Source of the DNA: Phoronis australis
Lineage: Eukaryota > Phoronida > Phoronidae
Direction: 5' to 3'
Length of the DNA stretch: 64,000 nt
NCBI GenBank assembly: GCA_002633005.1
Contig: NMRA01000216.1
Coordinates: 263,823-327,822 of the forward strand
Part shown: positions 27,101 to 38,600 of the stretch, one piece after another
How the letters are laid out: each line of letters opens with the position of its first letter
How positions within the stretch are numbered: the first letter of the stretch is position 1
Translations under genes and position numbers: made by a program
The notes under the pieces: model-generated
The model's input: only the letters and a program-made list of their open reading frames with translations
Database searches by the model: none
Told to the model about the DNA's origin: nothing

Positions 27101-30100
27101 TTACAGGTTGGCTTGTCACGGTGGGTTATTGTATGCACGGAGTGTGATGTCGAGGAATAACAAACTGTCAGTCCTTTCAAAACCTAAAAATTACTTCTCA
27201 TCTGACTAAGGAGCACGTTGAGGCCAATTTTACAGTGGTTAGTAAAATTAAGTCGACAGTGCCTTTCGTGTACGGAACGTGGGTTCATAGCTGCGTTTAA
27301 GTCAAAAATAGTTGTAACAATTTGTCTGGATAAGCCATTAAAACAACTTTCTTCCACTTCAGAGCATTAACCAAATTATTGCCAAGAAGATGACTGAAGA
27401 CAGAAGTCGGGACCACGTGCATGCCAGGCGAGTTGCTAAAGAGTACGAACAAACAACAAAGGGCCTCAACCGTAACATGCCGTCGGTACCTCCACAAAAC
27501 GCACCTGATGAGTGTAAACAGGTGAGTGCATTAGTTTAACATAAGATGTTGTTAAATATTTTTAATTTGTAGTTTGTAGTTAGTAATTACTTTTATCAAG
27601 ACAGTTCTATTGGAATAATGTCAGATGGCAAAATGTTTATTGTGCTATTAAATGTTTTATAGAGATTCAGTTGTTGGTTATGGATGTTATTGTTGTTATT
27701 GCTATTATTTTACCGTTTGCTGTATAACATGTCTTACATTTTTCTCCAGGTGGAGCTGTGGAAAAAATACATCCAGTGGGAGAAAAGTAACCCCATGAAA
27801 ACTGAAGATCACTCTCTCATCACAAAAAGAGGTAATTTTTATTTGCCCTTGCAGTACGCACTCATTGTGATGAATCGGGGGAAATTACCAAAAAACTGTT
27901 CATGTTTGGCATATGTCCTGTGTTGAGCATAGATATGCGCTACATTTGATTAAATTTGACAATTCATGTGCTTTCCTAGATGGTTCCTTCTAATTTGTAG
28001 AAATTTTGGAAATGACAAAAAGAGTTCCCTTCCCCAAAAAACTTGTGCCAAATGAAAAGCTGGGAACTCCTGGGAAGTATCTTCACTTTACATGGTATTT
28101 CACGATTTTGGGGCATTCTGCTATGCTTGACAAAAAATCACTAGCACCTTGGTTTACTGTTTTGTGAGTAAATTGACTGGACATGTGGAAGGTGAAAGCT
28201 GTATCCTGTAACACTCGTGCAGAACTCGTGAAACAAGTTGTGAGTGAGAACATTCTAAGACAAACTGCGACATGTTGAAGTGCCAGAGTGTACACCATAT
28301 AATGGTGTGTGTCTTGTTACAGTCATGTTTGCCTACGAACAGTGTCTTCTCTGCTTGGGTCATCATCCAGATGTGTGGTATGAGGCAGCGTCCTATCTGG
28401 AACAGTCCAGCAAACTGCTAACAGAAAAGGGGGTAAGACAACTGAGAACAGAAACTTGATATGGTTTTTGTTGTTGAGAGGTCTTCAGATTTTGATGTAG
28501 GATTTTATGCTGCTGTTGAATTTACTAGGTGAATATTAGGGGAGTTTTTACGTAGTGTCTACCCTGTGAACTATTTTCTATAATCCGGAAATGAAAGGCT
28601 TAGTATACACAAGGCTGTTGTCAAAACCGAGGGTATTGTTCTGAAAATAGCATTTTGTTAGGAACTAATTGTCTTCATGGGTTTTTCATCCTTATTTACG
28701 TAGTTCATGTAACTGGGTCATCTAAGCTTGGGGTAACATAATATCTCTGTTTGTTTGTAAACACATGTTACACAGAGTAGTTAAACAAACATTATGCACT
28801 GAAAGGCAATGGGACATTGCTAAGGACCTAGATGGAGCTGCACTTCGAAAATAATTAGTGGTGTCTTGGTCACTGCCCCTTAGCAGACTTGGACTCTGTG
28901 ACCTGAAAAATCAACCATGCGTTTAGAGTTTTGCAAAAATGGTTTCGAACTAGTATTTAAGGTTATGTTGGACCTTACTGACAAATCTGAGTATATTATT
29001 AAGTATCTACAAAACTATAGAATTAAATTTGTAAAAATATTTATTTCCTGAATGTAGAAAGCCTGTAGCATTTAATTTTTGACTTTTTTCTAATCTGACA
29101 TAGATTGGGTCACTTCTTAGGAATTAGGAAAATTTAGCTAAAACAAAGGTACATTGAAAGCGAAACAATAGCATGATTAAATTTTATTTGATATAAATGT
29201 TGAAGGTGAAATCTCAAAAACGCTTTCGTTTTCTTTTTATAATGTGTAACTTTTAAATTTTTTTTCATGAAAATCGTGAAAGTTTTATTTTTCGATAACC
29301 TTGCAAAATTGGAATACTTTGAAAAATACCTAACATTGGTTTTTTAGAATGCGCCATAAATCATAGCATCTGAAAGTTTCATATGAATTCGATCAACCAT
29401 TTCCAAAATATGATGTCTCAAAGTTAGCCAGATTTGGACATTTTTCTAAGGTCTTGCAAAACCTTAAATAAACTAAAGTTGTAGAATTTGAGGAAGCATA
29501 GTAGTTGCATTGGATTTATTATGTAGTGCTGAAAATTTTCAATTGTACTGTCAGCTCTTGTTACCTGTATATTTCCAGTCTCTCCTTTTTACAAGGTTTT
29601 TATGAAGTCATCTTTGTGTATTTTTGTATCATCACTCAGTATTGATGGCACATTGTTATTTGTAGGACCAAAACGCTGGTAAGCTGTTTGCTGATGAAGC
29701 TGCTGCCATCTATGAGAGAGCAGTTACATCAACTATGACAGCAAGCATGCTCATTCATTTTGCCTATGCAGATTTCGAAGAGGTGGGTTGATATTAAATG
29801 TAGCAATGCTAAATAATTACTTACAGGGGTCCTGCCTTTTGAGAACTAGTTTGACGCCTGTTATTCAGTGGACAAAACTGGTTCTCAAAATGTAGGATCC
29901 TTGTAAATGACTTACTACTAAGGAAATGCACTGCATCTTGTAAGGCTGGTTGTTTTGTTATCAAATGTTGATTTACATTTTCTCAAATATTGGGACATCT
30001 TGCCTGTTTAAAATACAGACTTACGAAGAAAAGCTAATAGACATTGCACTTTGTGAAATCATGCAAAACAATCCTTTTATTAATATTTTGTAGAGAATCT

Positions 30101-33100
30101 TAAGAGTTTAACCTGATGTTGAACATAATCCTGATAACATGGATGAACAGTTATTGTAAATTTCCATAAAATAATAAAAAATCAATTATAATGTAGCGTA
30201 CAGTCACACGCACATTAGATGTCTCTCTTGTTGTTGTTGTTGACCCAGCGGTTTACATGCGTATAATGATAATACCATAACAGTGGCTCATAAAACTTTA
30301 TTTATGATATGATACGTTAACACTATCTGATGTTGTATAGATTGTTTTGGCTCTATTGCTCAGGTTTCACAACCTGTTTGAATGTGTGTATTATTCTTGT
30401 CTGCACATTTTAGCTTTGGCTTCAAAAGTGAAGTATTACTATGTATGGGTTACATCATGTTTTTCAGAGTCGTATGAAATACGAAAAGGTGCATAGCATC
30501 TATAAGAAGTTTGTAGCTGTTACTGATATTGACCCCACTTTGGTAGGTGTTCTCTTGTACATAATGTAAGAAAATTACTGATCAGAAAACATCAATTGTA
30601 TAATTATTTGGCAAGTTACCTGTACAACTCATCGTAATTTACGTGTTGACATTCATGACTTAAGCCAAAAAGTAACAGGAGACAACACGCAAAAAGAGAT
30701 TTGACAATCGATTTGTGCCAAGCGCTTAAACGTTTATTTCCATTTCGTTTCCTTGGTTATGTTTAACTTTGGCTGTACTAAGAAATAAAAGTAGTTATTG
30801 CAACAAAGTTAGACTTCACCTTATCTTCGTTATGGTGCAAAACTTTTGTTTCATTGTAGGCTTATGTACAATACATGAAGTTTTCACGGAGAGCTGAAGG
30901 TATCAAAACCGCCCGTTCAGTATTCAAGATGGCACGCGAAGACCCCAGATCAAAGTTTCACGTTTTCGTAGCTGCAGCACTCATGGAATACTACTGTAGT
31001 AAGGTAGTGTCTAACTCTGTTTAAGGACAGTCACATTGTTCACAACTTGTAGTAATAGCTGAAGCATCAATAGTGCCACATAGAGCCACCTGTTGGCATT
31101 AACACGGAATTATCTCTGTGTTTAAGGACTGTCACATTGAGCACAACTTGTAGCAGTACGGTAGCTGAAGCTTCAACAGTGCCACTTAGAGCCATCTGTT
31201 GTCATTAGCATGGAATTAAATATGTGTTTAAGGACAGTCACATTGATAACAACTTATAGCAGTAGGTGCAGCATAAACAGTGCCATGTGGAGCCATCAGT
31301 TGGTATAATGCAGAATTAACTCTGTTTAACGACAGTCACACTGACCACAGCTTATAAAAGTAGCTGCAGCCTCAACAGTACCATGTGGAGCCATCTGTTG
31401 GTATTAATGTAAACTTAATAAGTCAACAATCAAATGTTTTTGCATAAGACGGCAACTTTATAGTTGAACTTGACAGTTCAGAAAGCTAGTCATAATTACA
31501 TTATCAAGAGATTGAGAAATAGCAGGGATGTGACGAGTGGTAGCTAGGTTGCAAATCTTGGGCTATTTTTCTGTGGTCACGAACAAACAAGGAATTTCAT
31601 TAATATACAAAAATATTGTTTATTACTTATATAGTATTAAAAATCTGCTACGGCCAGAGTGCAGCCTCATAAACACCCCAGTCGTGATGGTTGTAGTTGG
31701 ATGCAATGAATACTTTCAGTCATCCAGTTAAGTAAATAATATGTAGAAAATTAAATCAATTACTGGACTTACTGATTGAGTTGGCTACGAACAAGTGGAG
31801 AAACCTAGCTTAAACAGACGAGGGGGCCTGAGGTTTCTGTTGCCAAGAACATGGGATAGGGCACTAAAGAGTATCCCACGCCAACTGTGCTGTCGATCAC
31901 ATGATGAGTCATGTAATATCTTAGTGGCCTGCCAAAGTCCTCGAGAGGAAGATGCAATGTAGCCAACTCAATCCATAAGTCCAGTAAGTGATTTATACAT
32001 ATTGTAGTTGGATGTTTATGATCTTAAATGTTAATATAGTGTTCAAATCTTAGTCCTAAAATGAGTCTCTGATTAGGATTTAATCTCCTGTTATTTTCCT
32101 GTACCTTGTCGGTCTTGAATTTATTTTGTTAATTTTCTCTCAAGAAAAGTTGAAGTTTAAATTTATAAGATTTTACAATGAAATGCAATATCTGAAAATT
32201 TTTCCGCAATTAACATATTTGTAAAAAGGTTGGCTTTGAGGATTGAAAAGTATTGCTTGGAAGACACAGCAATGTGGTCATGTGTAATAGTGGTTTTACA
32301 CAATCATGCTTGTATATTTTCTACCTCTTTTAAAGAAGAGCCTGTGAAAACACGTGTTGTTGCTCTTCTTAGATTGAAGATTTCTTTGTTAGGGTGGGAA
32401 TTCATGTACTCGATGGCTGTTACTATTGTAGGACAAAGGAATTGCCTTCAAAATATTTGAGCTTGGCTTGAAGAAATATGGAAACTTCCCGGACTTCATC
32501 AAAAGTTACATCGACTACATGTCTCATTTAAATGGTGAGTGTTATTTTTGTTGACCCTTTGTTTATAGTCTTCGATGGCATCACCAGAGATATATGGTAC
32601 ATGAAAAACAGAGAATTGCTTTACTCTTGTAAAAGAATGTTTCAATAGTGCTCATAATTTGATTGTTATTTTGCTGACAATATTTTGTCTTTACGAGCAT
32701 TTGCTTTGAAAGCCTGGCAAATCGCTTACAAACAAGAATTTGATATCACTACCACCAATACTATCCAAGATGATGAATCTGTATTTCAGAGGACAACAAC
32801 ACTAGAGTTTTGTTTGAACGAGTTCTCTCATCAAACCAGCTGGCTATGGAAGACTCTCTGTAAGTGACTTGACTATCCATCCACTTGCATAATACTTAGG
32901 GTCTGCTTTAGGATGAGTAGGAAGTGTCTCTACCATTTACCGTGATATTCTGTGTTGCCTGAACAAACCTGGTCACACTTCTCTTAAGTGCTCGTCATCT
33001 GGGATTCTGTGGAATTGAAGGTATTTTTGATGGTGTTATATTAAGTCTGTGACATTTAACTGATATGGTGCTGACATATTGTGAGCACTATTGGGTTCAT

Positions 33101-36100
33101 GTTTCTAGAATTTTCTTTGATGGGCCCTGTTAAATTATTGTCCAATCAAAAGACGGCATTCTACCTTATGTAGATTTGTGTGGCCAATACTGCAAGCATA
33201 ATGGTCTCATAACGACCACATTGGCACTGGTTTTACATGGCACTTCTTGAATTTCAGGGACATCTGGAATCAGTTTCTTGATTTCGAGTCCAATGTTGGG
33301 GACCTGGCCAGTATTGTTAAGGTTGAGAAGCGAAGGAACCAAGTCATGGAGAAGGTTTGTACATGTCTCTAACCTGTCCACTCTTCTCATGTCATCCGGG
33401 TTACTTTGCATATTTGTCCAAACACGGATTCAGGAACAGTGGAGAGGTTGGACAAGGGTAAAATGATGGGATTACTTGAGCTTCCTTCATGTGAGCAAAA
33501 TAATATAGATCCACACTCAGTGTCTCGGCACTTTGTTTGTTGATTGAATTAGAAATGGCTACTTCTGTGCTACTGTTATCGAACCGCTGTCCACAAGTCC
33601 CTGCAAGTCTGTTTTTTTTTAACGGGAACCATTTACTCATTCGAGCAAACAACTTACTAGAATCCTTAGTCAAACATGTAGTAACTTGTATTTCGTACTA
33701 CCCTCACAGATTGTATAGCAGGAAATTTATTGTCTGATATGCAAGTGATGGAAGTTGACAAATGAAAGTTGATCTGGTGTATAGCCATATGAATTTCCAG
33801 TGTCAAGATATTTAATGAATAGTTCTCTTGTTTCAGTTACAAGAGTTTGAAGGGAAGGAGACATGTCAGTTGATTGACAGGTACAAGTATATGGACCTGT
33901 TGCCCTGTACACCGATGGAGCTGAGAGCTCTTGGCTATAAGGTTTGTACCTCACTAACTTAATGTTACATCTTTAATTCACTGATTAGATCATCACGCTC
34001 TCAGGTGCTAAATTGTCTGAAGTTATGTAATGTCACAACACTTTCGTACAAAGGCAATTAGTAAATTTGCCCTGATTTCATATTAATTTTAAGGTGTTCT
34101 AAATCATTGTGAATGTCCGTAATTTACCAAAACGTTGTCTAATGGTTGCTATTGTACAACACTATGGTAAACATTAAAATGTGTGAAAAAATTTTAAGTA
34201 AATACAACTTCGCTTGCACACCATATTGTGTCCTAAATTACTGTTACCAGTAATTCCCTCTAGTGTTCGGATCACTGGATACCTTTTTTTGAACAAAAAT
34301 GAGAAAACGATTTCTTTGTCTGTGTCCTAATTTGATGGGATTTTATGGTAAAAAGAAAGTGTAACCTCGGTATTTTGGCATTGTAATATGTCAGAAAAAC
34401 GACAAGAAAACATAGCAGTGTGGTTGACGAATATGGCAGTAGGATAACTTGTCGTCACTGTGAAATTCCTGTTGTTCTCACCGTGATTTTGTATTCAACT
34501 GTGTTTAGGATAAACATCCCAGTACTGTGCCATCATCAGTAATAACAGTAGTGTCAGAGTCCAGCGGTAAGAAAGCTGATCTCGATGACCTAGCAGATCA
34601 GGGTCCACGCTACCCCAAACCTGACACGGGCCAGATGTTGCCCTTCAAGCCAAGACTCAATGTCCGTGAGTAGCATTTTGTTTTCTGTGATCTTCATCGT
34701 ATAATTGTCCGTAAGCGTTTTGGATTTAGTACAGTTAAATGCTGTTAATCTCTCACGATGCATTTGTGGTTTAGCTTATTGTGTTGTCAATTGAGACAGT
34801 TCGGATTGTCTCTTCAGTCCAGCTTCCACTAGTTTCAGTTGTTGCCGTATCATACTTTTTTGTTGTTGCCAGTTCTGGTAGTTTCTAGTTCATTAGATAG
34901 GAATTCATAACTTCCACCTTTTCGTCTCGTCGTGAAATGGATCCAAGGTTTGTCTGCGTGTTCTGGTCCGATGTTTGCTTGTGACTGACAGTTCTGCACT
35001 TATATTGTCTGATTGTCATTCGTCCATTACAGCTGTTGGAAGTCTACCTGTGCCTGGGGGAATATTCGGTCCACCAGTAGCTGTTGGTCAACTCATGGCT
35101 AATCTACCCCCGCCTTCGTCTTTTAACGTAAGTTTCATGATACTAACAGTGGTAACTTAGTGTTAAGTTTCACAAGAGGCATGATGTATCGTTTTAGCTG
35201 TGACACTACTTGGCTGCATGGTTGCAAAAAGTACCTGGATTGAACCTCGTTCGGGGACGAGATCTTTTCAGACTAAATACATTTGACAGGATTTGGCCAC
35301 CGTATGGCTTATATGAAGACTATTGATTCTTATTTATCTGATATCTGTTTCAGCTCAATGCCAGAATTAAACTTGTATAGATCAGCAATAGCCTTTTGCA
35401 AAAGTTCCGATTTAAACTTTGATGTTGGTTGTGAACAGACTATTCGTATGCCTTTATTTGGACAATCTTTTCATTAAAAGTTCAGCAGCATATTTTCCAT
35501 GCATATAGGAGTTTTTTTTTTGACCATTTTCTTCTTTTTTGATCAATAAGATTTTCTACTTTCAGGGTCCATTTGTAATAATGGATAAATTCATCGAGAC
35601 CCTGAAAAATCTCTCCCTACCAGATGGTAAGACTGCTAAGTGCTGCTTTTTGCTTTAATGTTTTCTTTTTTAAGTATGTAGCAGTAATTTAGGTGCACAA
35701 TTCCTTCGTTCGCACTGCAATTTCTATCCTCTCATGTTACTCATCTTCACTCGTGTGTGCTGGGATATGAGCCACCAGTGATAGTAAAGCTCGTGTGCCT
35801 GGGTGTCGTGTGAACACAGTACTGTTATTTTAACTGGTAAATCATGTCTAGTCTGCAATGACTACCATTCTGTTTATTCTTTCAATAACCTGTGTGGGTA
35901 TTCTTGTGTTAAAGGTCCACCGACAACTGAAAATGGAGATGTTAAACTGGACCCGGGCACAGCCTACACTCTTGATGTGATGCGTGGTGGCGTTCCAAGG
36001 AAACGAAAAACTACGAACAATGATGAGAGCGACGAAGAAGATAACTCATCAGCGCCACCTAGTAATGATATTTACCGGGCTCGTCAGCAGAAGAGAGTGA

Positions 36101-36105
36101 AATGA
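9107..36105 (+). CDS. CSTF3: Cleavage stimulation factor subunit 3 (CstF-77), complete 21-exon gene
   Basis: Encodes 727 residues (vertebrate about 717). CstF-77 is the nuclear HAT-repeat scaffold of the cleavage stimulation factor, joining CstF-64 and CstF-50 during mRNA 3'-end formation. Exons, all phase-consistent with AG/GT borders: 9107-9166, 11267-11368, 11478-11573, 22014-22046, 25008-25105, 25556-25657, 26339-26465, 27363-27521, 27750-27831, 28323-28432, 29666-29782, 30468-30542, 30860-31003, 32432-32534, 32790-32859, 33258-33354, 33837-33941, 34509-34665, 35033-35127, 35566-35626, 35915-36105. HAT repeats run from exon 2 to exon 17; landmarks are [61 protein letters not shown] and [20 protein letters not shown]. 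Then come a Pro-rich segment ([18 protein letters not shown]) and the conserved tail [12 protein letters not shown], the region that binds the CstF-64 hinge. Introns are loaded with repeats. The first 20 codons are less conserved than the rest, so the start is less certain. Confidence 0.95.
11623..12081. mobile_element. MITE family A, copy 1 (CSTF3 intron 3)
   Basis: A 459-bp element begins AAGGTTATGTAGGACCCT and ends with a near reverse complement (AGGGTCCTACATGACCTT). Two further copies lie at 24465-24893 (opposite orientation) and 28959-29466. Shared internal landmarks are the ATTTGGACATTTTTCTA block near one end and a TATATAAATG-type block in the middle. No long ORF is present, so it is non-autonomous. 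Confidence 0.7.
14431..14686. mobile_element. MITE family B, copy 1 (CSTF3 intron 3)
   Basis: Left terminal part AACTTTTCATTTATACC followed by TTGGTCTCAACTTGTC; right terminal part GAGACCCGTTTTAAAGCAG then GGTCTGAAAC. The family has long imperfect terminal inverted repeats of about 40 bp (consensus start AACTTTTGATTTAGACC, then a TTGGTCTCAA block) and an internal block near TGACAGTTCGTTATTGCTTG. Other copies are listed separately. Confidence 0.55.
15465..15715. mobile_element. MITE family B, copy 2 (CSTF3 intron 3)
   Basis: Begins CAAGTTTGATTTAGACTTAT, with TTGGTCTCAAATTG shortly after. It ends ACAATATGAGACCCACTTTA followed by GCGGTATGGT. Internal CTGACAGTAAGTTATTTCTTG corresponds to the family core. 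A further fragment of the same family (ACTACTGCTTTGAAGTTGGT) is visible at about 16120-16215. Confidence 0.55.
18475..18725. repeat. Repeat family C, inverted copy 1
   Basis: The reverse complement of this stretch aligns with 19467-19695: the AACAGGGTTTATTATCCTTT end, the ACCACCCACCAAGAACCATA block and the GGGCAAGGCATGACATACAC block each have a counterpart in the same order. The two copies are about 0.75 kb apart in opposite orientation inside CSTF3 intron 3. No coding capacity is evident. Confidence 0.55.
19225..19455. repeat. Repeat family D copy, also present at 51585-51800
   Basis: Shares ordered blocks with 51585-51800: a GGTCAGAGTTTGTCCTAAAT-type start, TTGGCCGTCCCAAATTCAAG, then TCCCAAATTCTAGACTC and a closing ACTGGAGATTTTTTGC. 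Diverged, with no ORF and no clear termini. Confidence 0.4.
19467..19695. repeat. Repeat family C, copy 2
   Basis: Starts AAAGGGATACTAAACCCTGT and contains TATGGTTCTTGGTGGATGGT and AAAGTATGGGTCATGCTTGC. It is the partner of the inverted copy at 18475-18725. The pair could form an intronic hairpin with a loop of about 0.74 kb. Confidence 0.55.
22014..22046 (+). CDS. CSTF3: CSTF3 microexon 4 (33 nt)
   Basis: Eleven codons, [11 protein letters not shown], lie between TTATACAG and GTAAGA. They fill exactly the gap between exon 3 (ending YIEYE) and exon 5 (starting [10 protein letters not shown]), where the vertebrate protein has the similar stretch IKAKNYDKVEK. Both borders are phase 0, so skipping would keep the frame but remove part of a HAT repeat. 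It sits more than 10 kb from the upstream exon and almost 3 kb from the next. Confidence 0.85.
22259..22430. mobile_element. MITE family B, copy 3 (5'-part only)
   Basis: Starts CAAGTTTGATTTAGACCCCT and includes GAAGTTGGTCTTAAATTGTT and the core GACAGTTCGTTATTGTTTG, then fades near 22430. The right terminal repeat is missing, so this is a truncated copy. It lies about 210 bases after microexon 4 of CSTF3. Confidence 0.5.
24465..24893. mobile_element. MITE family A, copy 2 (CSTF3 intron 4, inverted)
   Basis: About 429 bp, opposite in orientation to the other two copies. It opens GGGTAGGACCCC and closes CTCCTACATAACTTT, the two terminal repeats of the family. Internal stretches such as ATATCATATCTCCGAAAT and TATATCAAATGAAATTT match the reverse complement of the other copies. 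More diverged than copy 1. Confidence 0.6.
26649..26724. repeat. Two tandem 38-bp units
   Basis: Two adjacent units each begin ACATTCATATAC and end TGCAC, at 26649-26686 and 26687-26724, differing at a few positions. Each unit has internal dyad symmetry (TATACTCTAGTATG). They lie in CSTF3 intron 7. Confidence 0.6.
26981..27250. mobile_element. MITE family B, copy 4 (CSTF3 intron 7)
   Basis: Starts AGCTTTTGATTTAGACTTTT with GAAACTGGTCTCAACTC following. Its core GAGTCGTTATTGCTTGAGAG and the downstream AACAAACTGTCAGTCCTTT align with the copy at 55518. The end reads CAATTTTACAGTGGTTAGT. Similarity to the OSCP1-region copy extends about 20 bases to the left (CTTCCATCACAAAA), so the true start may be near 26960. 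Confidence 0.6.
28959..29466. mobile_element. MITE family A, copy 3 (CSTF3 intron 10)
   Basis: About 508 bp, starting AAGGTTATGTTGGACCTTAC and ending ATTTTTCTAAGGTCTTGCAA then AACCTT. Same orientation as the copy in intron 3. The termini are more degraded than those of copy 1, but the internal sequence aligns along most of its length. Confidence 0.65.
31015..31410. repeat. CSTF3: Minisatellite, four units of about 100 bp, next to CSTF3 exon 13
   Basis: Four consecutive units begin TCTGTTTAAGGACAGTCACA or close variants, at about 31015, 31118, 31224 and 31321. Each contains ACAACTTGTAGCAGTA-like, CAACAGTGCCA-like and GAGCCATCTGTTGG-like blocks. The units have diverged, so the array is not recent. 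It begins about 12 bases after the exon 13 donor. Confidence 0.75.
31704..32001. mobile_element. Foldback element flanked by 13-bp direct repeats (CSTF3 intron 13)
   Basis: The identical 13-mer TTGTAGTTGGATG stands at 31691-31703 and at 32002-32014, consistent with a target-site duplication. Between them, an arm ending TGATTGAGTTGGCTAC (31788) and an arm starting GTAGCCAACTCAATCCATAA (31959) are inverted copies over about 45 bases. There is no ORF. A non-autonomous foldback or MITE-type insertion is the simplest reading. Confidence 0.55.
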
Positions 36106-36570
36106 TTTTACTAGCCTTATTCAGATTCTTAGTTGATTTCCATGCAGAAATATTTTCAAGTGGTTTTCTGAGCCATACTTTAAAAGTAGTTGGTAGTTGA
36201 AACCAGCCAGGATAAGTGCACGTCTGATGTATGGTAGAAATAGTAGGCAGAAAGACGCATTGAAAGTTATTTGTATGTTAAGCTCATTACTTCTTATTGA
36301 AAAAAGTGAACCTATATTCGGTGTACTTTTGAAGCCTTAATTTCAAACGGAGGTGAAATAAGTTTGAAACAGTTTAACAAGCAACAATTTATTCTAGACA
36401 TTGCCATCCTGACCAAAACACAACCTTAGAAAAGTAGCAGAGTTTCTACTTGCCAGTTATGACTTACATGAACTGATAATAGCCAAAGAAAACATCACTC
36501 ACCATTTGCATTAAGTATGTCCTCAGATGATAGTGGTGTTGCCTAATATGCAACTACACACTGTCGCTTT

Positions 36571-37538
36571 AATAAATACATCATGAGAAACGTGTTGTTT
36601 GGCTGCCATTGCCCATGTCTCTGGTTGTCAGTTGGACCGAAGTACTGGTATTAAGGAAGGGAGACAGTGCATTGTAATTGCAGAGAAAATAGGCTTTTAC
36701 ATGACGTGTTTGCTCTGCAACAAAACGGGTAGACCCTAAATATTTTAACAACTCCCGGTGTTGTTGGCTAACTTTTAGATATTTTATATCTAGTTTTAGA
36801 CTCCTTCTGGTGGTAACGTGTCAAAGCAATTCACACTGTCTGTTCTGTTTAAAGAAAGAGTTGTGGTTGTAATTTTATTGTTAATAAAACTGTTCAGTTG
36901 TGAATATTGAAATATTGTTCAATATGGAACGAGATCTGTCACAAGTGTTAAAACTCACTTCTGTTTATGTTGTATCAAGTGCTACATGACAAGGCAAAAA
37001 TGACCAACTTTAAAGTATTAATAATAAAGATAAAATAAGAGGTTTTTTAAGTGAAAAAGAACACTTACGGATTTCATTCGGACCACAGTGTAAACATAAA
37101 AAACAAGTGTTGATTCACCTTATGTCATAAATCGATTTTGTAAATCAAAACATCGACTTGCTGTGTTGCGAAATGAAGAATTTCAAGATGATGATGGTAT
37201 TGTCTACACAGCACACCATATGGCTTTTAATGGTATCCTATTTGGACTTGTTAGTGCAGTCATTCAACCATGCTGTATAAAGTGTTAATACTGTGGTGAT
37301 TGAGAAGCTGTTATAGGTTAGGTTAGCAAGTTTTAAATGTATTAGGTGTTCCAACATGGTCAGGGGTTGCTGCTTTGGTCATGTAAAGTAGTAAAAAGGA
37401 GAAATTGTAAATTATTGCCTAGATAATAAGCCTTTTTCGCTTTAATTTGCCAATGTTACCCAGCTTTGTAAATAATATAGACTGCCACTGACTGAACTCT
37501 GTTTGTTGTGTCCTTTTCCAAGTTCACTTATCAATAAA
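36571..37538 (+). promoter_or_regulatory. CSTF3: CSTF3 3' UTR with successive poly(A) signals
   Basis: After the stop at 36105, AATAAA hexamers lie at 36571-36576, 36883-36888 and 37533-37538. The last is followed within about 45 bases by a T/G-rich stretch (TGTTGATTATTTTTATG), the usual downstream element, and is my preferred main site. Several usable signals would give UTRs of about 0.5 to 1.4 kb. Confidence 0.5.
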
Positions 37539-38063
37539 AGTACAAATATTTTAGTAACTCATTGTTGATTATTTTTATGAAAGTTGTGTCATGCAGTGTG
37601 GGGGTTACCGATTTCAGATCATTGTTTGGCAATCTTGTGATATGAATTTACTGGTCAGGTCTTTTATGGGAGTAGCTACTAACTGTTAATTTAAGTGTTG
37701 TTTTGTATACCTTCAAAAAGCAGTGTCAGTAAAAGACAGATATATCTGAACAAGACTACGACATCAACAGAGTTTAACAAGACGAGCATGTAATATTTCT
37801 GATGGTTTGTTTCCGTACCATTCAAAACAAAGAAAACTGGGCTGACTTGTGTAGCTAGAAAAACGACATCTCTGGAGACATGGATGTGTTTTCAGTGAGA
37901 GCACGGGATTTGGTTAGATTTTTCTCGCAGTGACAGTTATTGAACGCTGGCCCATTTCTGTGCACTCCGTGAAACAATACAACTTTGTCTGCTTTCACTC
38001 GAGGCACTGACGGAAGAACAACATATTGTAACTTCGGTCACTTTTATGGTCGCTTAGTGTACT

Positions 38064-38136
38064 TGCGACACTCACACTCTCCACAGGTCTCCAGATTGTC
38101 GGTCTCGTGCTCTTCCGACTGAGCTACCTAAGACCC
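38064..38136 (-). repeat. tRNA-like sequence, probably a SINE head or decayed tRNA
   Basis: On the minus strand the sequence reads GGGTCTTAGG, then TAGCTCAGTCGG, which fits the pol III A box (38115-38126) and a D-arm GCTCAGTCGGAAGAGC. An anticodon-arm-like stretch follows. Where the B box (GGTTCGAATCC type) should be, the sequence reads GGAGACCTGTGGAGAG, so the T arm is degraded. A functional tRNA gene is unlikely. Confidence 0.45.
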
Positions 38137-38600
38137 GATATCTGTGCAATAACTGTTTGCACCCAAGAGTTTTATTATACATCCCATGAGAGACGCCAAC
38201 GGCACAAGTAGTTATGTTTTTCACAGATGTCAATTCGGATGGGTTTGACACAATAGGCCTATGTGGCATCTAATGGACATTCTTATGATTCTAAAAATAC
38301 TCACTAACCCCTTGCAAGGTCACAATTTGGCGTGTGAAGTCCTATTTTAAACAACAATCGGGACCACTGCTGTGCCTCCGAATGAATTTTTTTCCAAAAA
38401 TCAGTGATTTGCGCCTGTGTTTGTCTTTACAGTTCCTTTGCGGATTTTCATTTAATTTTACCGGACAGTGTTCTAAGAAAGAAGACGACTTCTTGCTTTG
38501 AATACGTTCAATGTATTCTGTGCCATTTGATGACCATTTTTACGAAGCTTTTGTTTACAGGGGATCGAGCCGGTTCAGTGAAACCTCCCCTTACAAACAT

